Below, in pieces: positions 6,139 to 8,222 of a stretch of DNA of 8,222 nt (position 1 is the stretch's first letter; each line of letters starts with the position of its first letter). The position numbers were made by a program, and so were the translations under genes. The notes beneath the pieces were generated by a model. That model was not told the origin of the DNA and made no database searches. It was given only the letters and a program-made list of their open reading frames with translations. Source of the DNA: Clostridia bacterium (GTDB lineage: Bacteria; Bacillota; Clostridia; Oscillospirales; CAG-272). The DNA lies in the NCBI GenBank assembly GCA_017386965.1, contig JAFOGE010000011.1, positions 1 through 8,222 on the forward strand, read 5' to 3'.

Positions 6139-7215
6139 ATGTCCCGATCCATTCTCGTCGCCATGAGCGGTGGTGTTGACAGCAGCGTTGCTGCCCTGCT
6201 TCTCAAATCGCAAGGATACGACTGCCACGGTGTCACCATGAAGCTCTTTTCCCCCTGTGCGCTCTTTCCGAACGGAGAGCTTCCCCCCATCTCCCGCGAG
6301 ATCGAGGATGCCCGTCTTGCCGCCGAGCAGCTCGGAATTCCCTTCTCGGTCTGCGATCTGCAAAGGGATTTCCGGGATGCGGTCATGGAGTATTTCGTGC
6401 GCTCCTATGAGGAGGGCTTTACCCCCAATCCTTGCGTGGAATGCAACCGATGCATCAAATTCGGCAGTCTGCTTGAGGAAGCCCATCGGCTTCAATGCTC
6501 GCATCTTGCGACCGGACATTACGCGCGCATTTCACAGGACGGAGGCGGCAGAATGCTCCTCTCCATGCCCCGCGACCGCGCCAAGGATCAAACCTACGTG
6601 CTTTGGTCCCTCTCCCAGAAACAGCTTTCCGAAACGCTTCTTCCCCTCGGGGACTTGACCAAGACCGAGGTTCGGGAGATCGCTGAGCAGCATGGCCTGC
6701 GAAGTGCCGCACGGCGCGACAGTCAGGACGTCTGCTTCATTCCGGACGGCGACTATGCCGCGTTTCTGATGCGCTACACGAAAAAAGCCTACCCCGGGGG
6801 CAATTTTGTGGATGCCGCGGGAAAGATTCTCGGCAGGCATCGGGGAATCATTCATTATACCGTCGGTCAGCGAAAGGGACTTGGGATCGCCTTCGGGAAA
6901 CCGACCTACGTATGCGGCAAAAGCGCTGCGGACGGTACGGTTTTGCTTGGCAGCAACGAGGATCTTTTCTCCCGCGATCTGACCGCCCACAGCATCAATC
7001 TCATCGCCCTTCCCCGCATCGATTCCCCCATTCGCGTAGAAGCGCGCATCCGTTACAGTGCCCACCCCGCCGCCGCGACGGTTGAGCAAACAGACGAGGA
7101 TACGCTCCGGCTGCGCTTCGACGAGCCCCAGCGCGCCATCACGCCGGGACAATCTGTGGTGCTCTATGACGGGGAAACCGTCATCGGAGGGGGCATCATT
7201 TCCTCTGAAAAATGA
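6139..7215 (+). CDS. mnmA: tRNA-specific 2-thiouridylase MnmA
   Basis: MnmA installs the 2-thio group on wobble uridine 34 of tRNA-Lys, tRNA-Glu and tRNA-Gln, activating the base with ATP and taking sulfur from an IscS-type relay. The PP-loop is S-G-G-V-D-S-S at 10-16. The two catalytic cysteines fall at Cys102 (in NPCVECNRCIKF, 97-108) and Cys199 (in SQDVCFIPDGDY, 195-206), the same positions as I recall for the Escherichia coli enzyme. GHYARI (126-131), DQTYVLW (150-156) and the G-R-H-R-G region followed by T-V-G-Q-R-K-G-L-G (241-249) are tRNA-binding or family signatures. The C-terminal beta domain closes the 358-residue protein at normal length. AAAGGAG lies 7 bases before the ATG. Extra cysteines at 99 and 105 surround Cys102; Cys99 is frequent in Firmicutes, while Cys105 looks less usual. 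Co-transcription with trmL is likely. No terminator follows, so some readthrough into the lipoprotein gene is expected. Confidence 0.97.
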   Translation: MSRSILVAMSGGVDSSVAALLLKSQGYDCHGVTMKLFSPCALFPNGELPPISREIEDARLAAEQLGIPFSVCDLQRDFRDAVMEYFVRSYEEGFTPNPCVECNRCIKFGSLLEEAHRLQCSHLATGHYARISQDGGGRMLLSMPRDRAKDQTYVLWSLSQKQLSETLLPLGDLTKTEVREIAEQHGLRSAARRDSQDVCFIPDGDYAAFLMRYTKKAYPGGNFVDAAGKILGRHRGIIHYTVGQRKGLGIAFGKPTYVCGKSAADGTVLLGSNEDLFSRDLTAHSINLIALPRIDSPIRVEARIRYSAHPAAATVEQTDEDTLRLRFDEPQRAITPGQSVVLYDGETVIGGGIISSEK

Positions 7216-7235
7216 GAAAAAAAGCCACGTTCATA

Positions 7236-7264
7236 TTGACAAAAAGCTTAACACGTGCTATAAT
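7236..7264 (+). promoter_or_regulatory. Perfect-consensus sigma-A promoter for the lipoprotein gene
   Basis: TTGACA (7236-7241) and TATAAT (7259-7264) are separated by 17 bases, with TGC before the -10 (extended -10). All twelve consensus bases match. Transcription should begin near 7271, giving a leader of about 44 bases before the ATG at 7315. No operator-like palindrome is evident around it, so expression may be strong and constitutive. Confidence 0.92.
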
Positions 7265-7314
7265 GCTATCGTACCTTCGGGTCAAAAACAACACAGAAAG
7301 GATGACTTAGAACG

Positions 7315-8139
7315 ATGAAAACCCGTATTTTTGCTCTCCTGCTCGCCGTGATGTGCTTGTTTGCCTTCGCTGCATGCAAGGAAGCTCCCCCGGCAGAAAC
7401 CCCCGATACCGCTTATAGCCTTTACACCGCTGCGCAAGAGCAGCTTGCAAAGACCCGCGACGGCGCAGATATGGACATTGCGGTCACCGTTTCCATGAAC
7501 GTTGGCGGAATGGAAAACCTCACCACCATGAATATGTCCTACAAGATCTGCGGAAACAACATGTACGGCAAAATGGCAGGCGAAACCATGACCTACGTTG
7601 ACGGCATTCTGTATTCGCTCTCCGAGTACGACTACGGCGAGGGAACGGAAGTAGAAAAAATCAAGGCAGAGGCCACGCCTGAGGAGGTCGCCGATTATTT
7701 TGAGGGCATCGTTGCCGCCCTTCCCACCGTTACCGAGGAGGCTTTGGCCAATGTAACTTGGACTGAGGAGAACGGTGTGCGCACCTTTGCACTCCCCATT
7801 GATAAGGCAAACTATCTCGCTGCTCTCACGCAGATGATGGGCGTGAGCGCGGAGGAGCTTGTGGACTCGATCATCGACAACCTTACCGTCAGCATCAGCC
7901 TCGACGCTAACGACAAGCTGGTTGCTCTCTCCTACGGCTTCAACATGACGCAGGAATTCGTCGGCAGCCTCAACTATGTCTTTACCATTACCTATAAGAC
8001 GCTCGGTTCTCCCGTAGAGATCACCGCTCCCGCAGATGCAGACAGCTACGAGCTGGAAACCGAGGGAGATTGGGAAGATTGGGAAGATTGGGAAGATTGG
8101 GAGGACGAGGACGCAGAGACCGTGGAACCCGAGGCATAA
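7315..8139 (+). CDS. Secreted lipoprotein with C-terminal Asp-Trp-Glu repeat, 274 aa
   Basis: A probable membrane-anchored lipoprotein. The N-terminus M-K-T-R is followed by a hydrophobic stretch (5-20) and F-A-A-C, with Cys21 as the likely lipidated residue. The lipobox is loose at -3 (Phe). The mature part begins with an acidic/proline linker, then alternating beta-like stretches (about 53-105: repeated V-x-V, M-N-M-S-Y, M-T-Y-V-D-G-I-L-Y-S) and helices. This resembles, from memory, LolA-like uncharacterised Firmicutes lipoproteins of the DUF6612 type, but I cannot confirm that. The C-terminus (252-274) is strongly acidic and contains four tandem Asp-Trp-Glu units. AAAGGA lies about 12 bases before the ATG, a little long; no better in-frame start exists. 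It has its own strong promoter and terminator, so it is probably an independent unit. Its binding partner or ligand is unknown. Confidence 0.9.
   Translation: MKTRIFALLLAVMCLFAFAACKEAPPAETPDTAYSLYTAAQEQLAKTRDGADMDIAVTVSMNVGGMENLTTMNMSYKICGNNMYGKMAGETMTYVDGILYSLSEYDYGEGTEVEKIKAEATPEEVADYFEGIVAALPTVTEEALANVTWTEENGVRTFALPIDKANYLAALTQMMGVSAEELVDSIIDNLTVSISLDANDKLVALSYGFNMTQEFVGSLNYVFTITYKTLGSPVEITAPADADSYELETEGDWEDWEDWEDWEDEDAETVEPEA
8068..8103 (+). repeat. Four 9-base tandem units encoding Asp-Trp-Glu
   Basis: Three identical copies of GATTGGGAA are followed by GATTGGGAG, in frame near the 3' end of the lipoprotein gene (residues 252-263). Lack of synonymous divergence points to recent slippage expansion. 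Gain or loss of units would keep the frame. Confidence 0.95.
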
Positions 8140-8175
8140 TCCTCTTTCCGCTCCCTTGATCGAACCGACATACAC

Positions 8176-8218
8176 AAAAAGCAAGCCAAACACCGTTTTT
8201 GGCTTGCTTTTTCTTCTT
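8176..8218 (+). terminator. Rho-independent terminator after the lipoprotein gene
   Basis: A perfect 15-base inverted repeat (8176-8190 with 8198-8212) has a 7-base loop. The stem core is GCAAGCC/GGCTTGC flanked by A and T runs, and T-rich sequence continues to about 8219. Because the stem has A on one side and T on the other it could also stop a convergent transcript from the right. It lies 36 bases past the stop codon. Confidence 0.93.
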
Positions 8219-8222
8219 TCCC

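Noticed and set aside
7282..8193. 303-codon minus-strand frame opposite the lipoprotein gene
   Set aside because: Its start lies in the terminator hairpin, and it reads the Asp-Trp-Glu repeat backwards as a Phe-Pro-Ile repeat. The plus strand has promoter, signal peptide and terminator.

Overview
The window looks like chromosomal DNA of a low-profile anaerobic Bacillota, most likely a gut Clostridia lineage. This is inferred from strong AAAGGAGG-type ribosome binding sites, canonical sigma-A promoters with extended -10 elements, a SecA with a C-terminal SEC-C zinc motif, Firmicutes-style TrmL and MnmA proteins, and a clostridial-looking lipoprotein signal. Coding DNA is fairly GC-rich by eye, while the intergenic promoter regions are AT-rich. 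I cannot name the genus. No mobile element, CRISPR array, rRNA or tRNA is visible.

Left part, minus strand (5404 down to 45). A likely operon starts with secA (5404-2639), the ATPase motor of the Sec export pathway. It is followed after 7 bases by a 246-residue six-helix membrane protein with a charged tail (2631-1891), and after 30 bases by a 506-residue polytopic membrane protein (1860-340). Neither membrane protein is recognised, but they share a short motif near their N-termini. Downstream lies a tiny self-contained gene (271-104) with a good ribosome binding site. It encodes a 55-residue peptide made almost entirely of Asn-Gln dipeptides, and a strong intrinsic terminator (93-45) follows it. 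This peptide is the most unusual item in the window. Bases 1-44 hold nothing I can support.

Centre (5405-5607) is a 203-base AT-rich divergent promoter region between secA and trmL.

Right part, plus strand (5537 to 8218). A sigma-A promoter drives trmL (5608-6105) and mnmA (6139-7215). Both enzymes modify the wobble nucleotide 34 of tRNAs, so the pair reads as a small decoding-fidelity operon. No terminator is visible after mnmA. A separate perfect-consensus sigma-A promoter (7236-7264) drives a secreted lipoprotein gene (7315-8139), whose C-terminus carries a tandem Asp-Trp-Glu repeat made of near-identical 9-base units. A long intrinsic terminator (8176-8218) closes that unit.

The core genes (secA, trmL, mnmA) are ordinary housekeeping genes with all their key residues. 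The material of interest is the accessory set: the N/Q peptide, the two uncharacterised membrane proteins behind secA, and the repeat-tailed lipoprotein.
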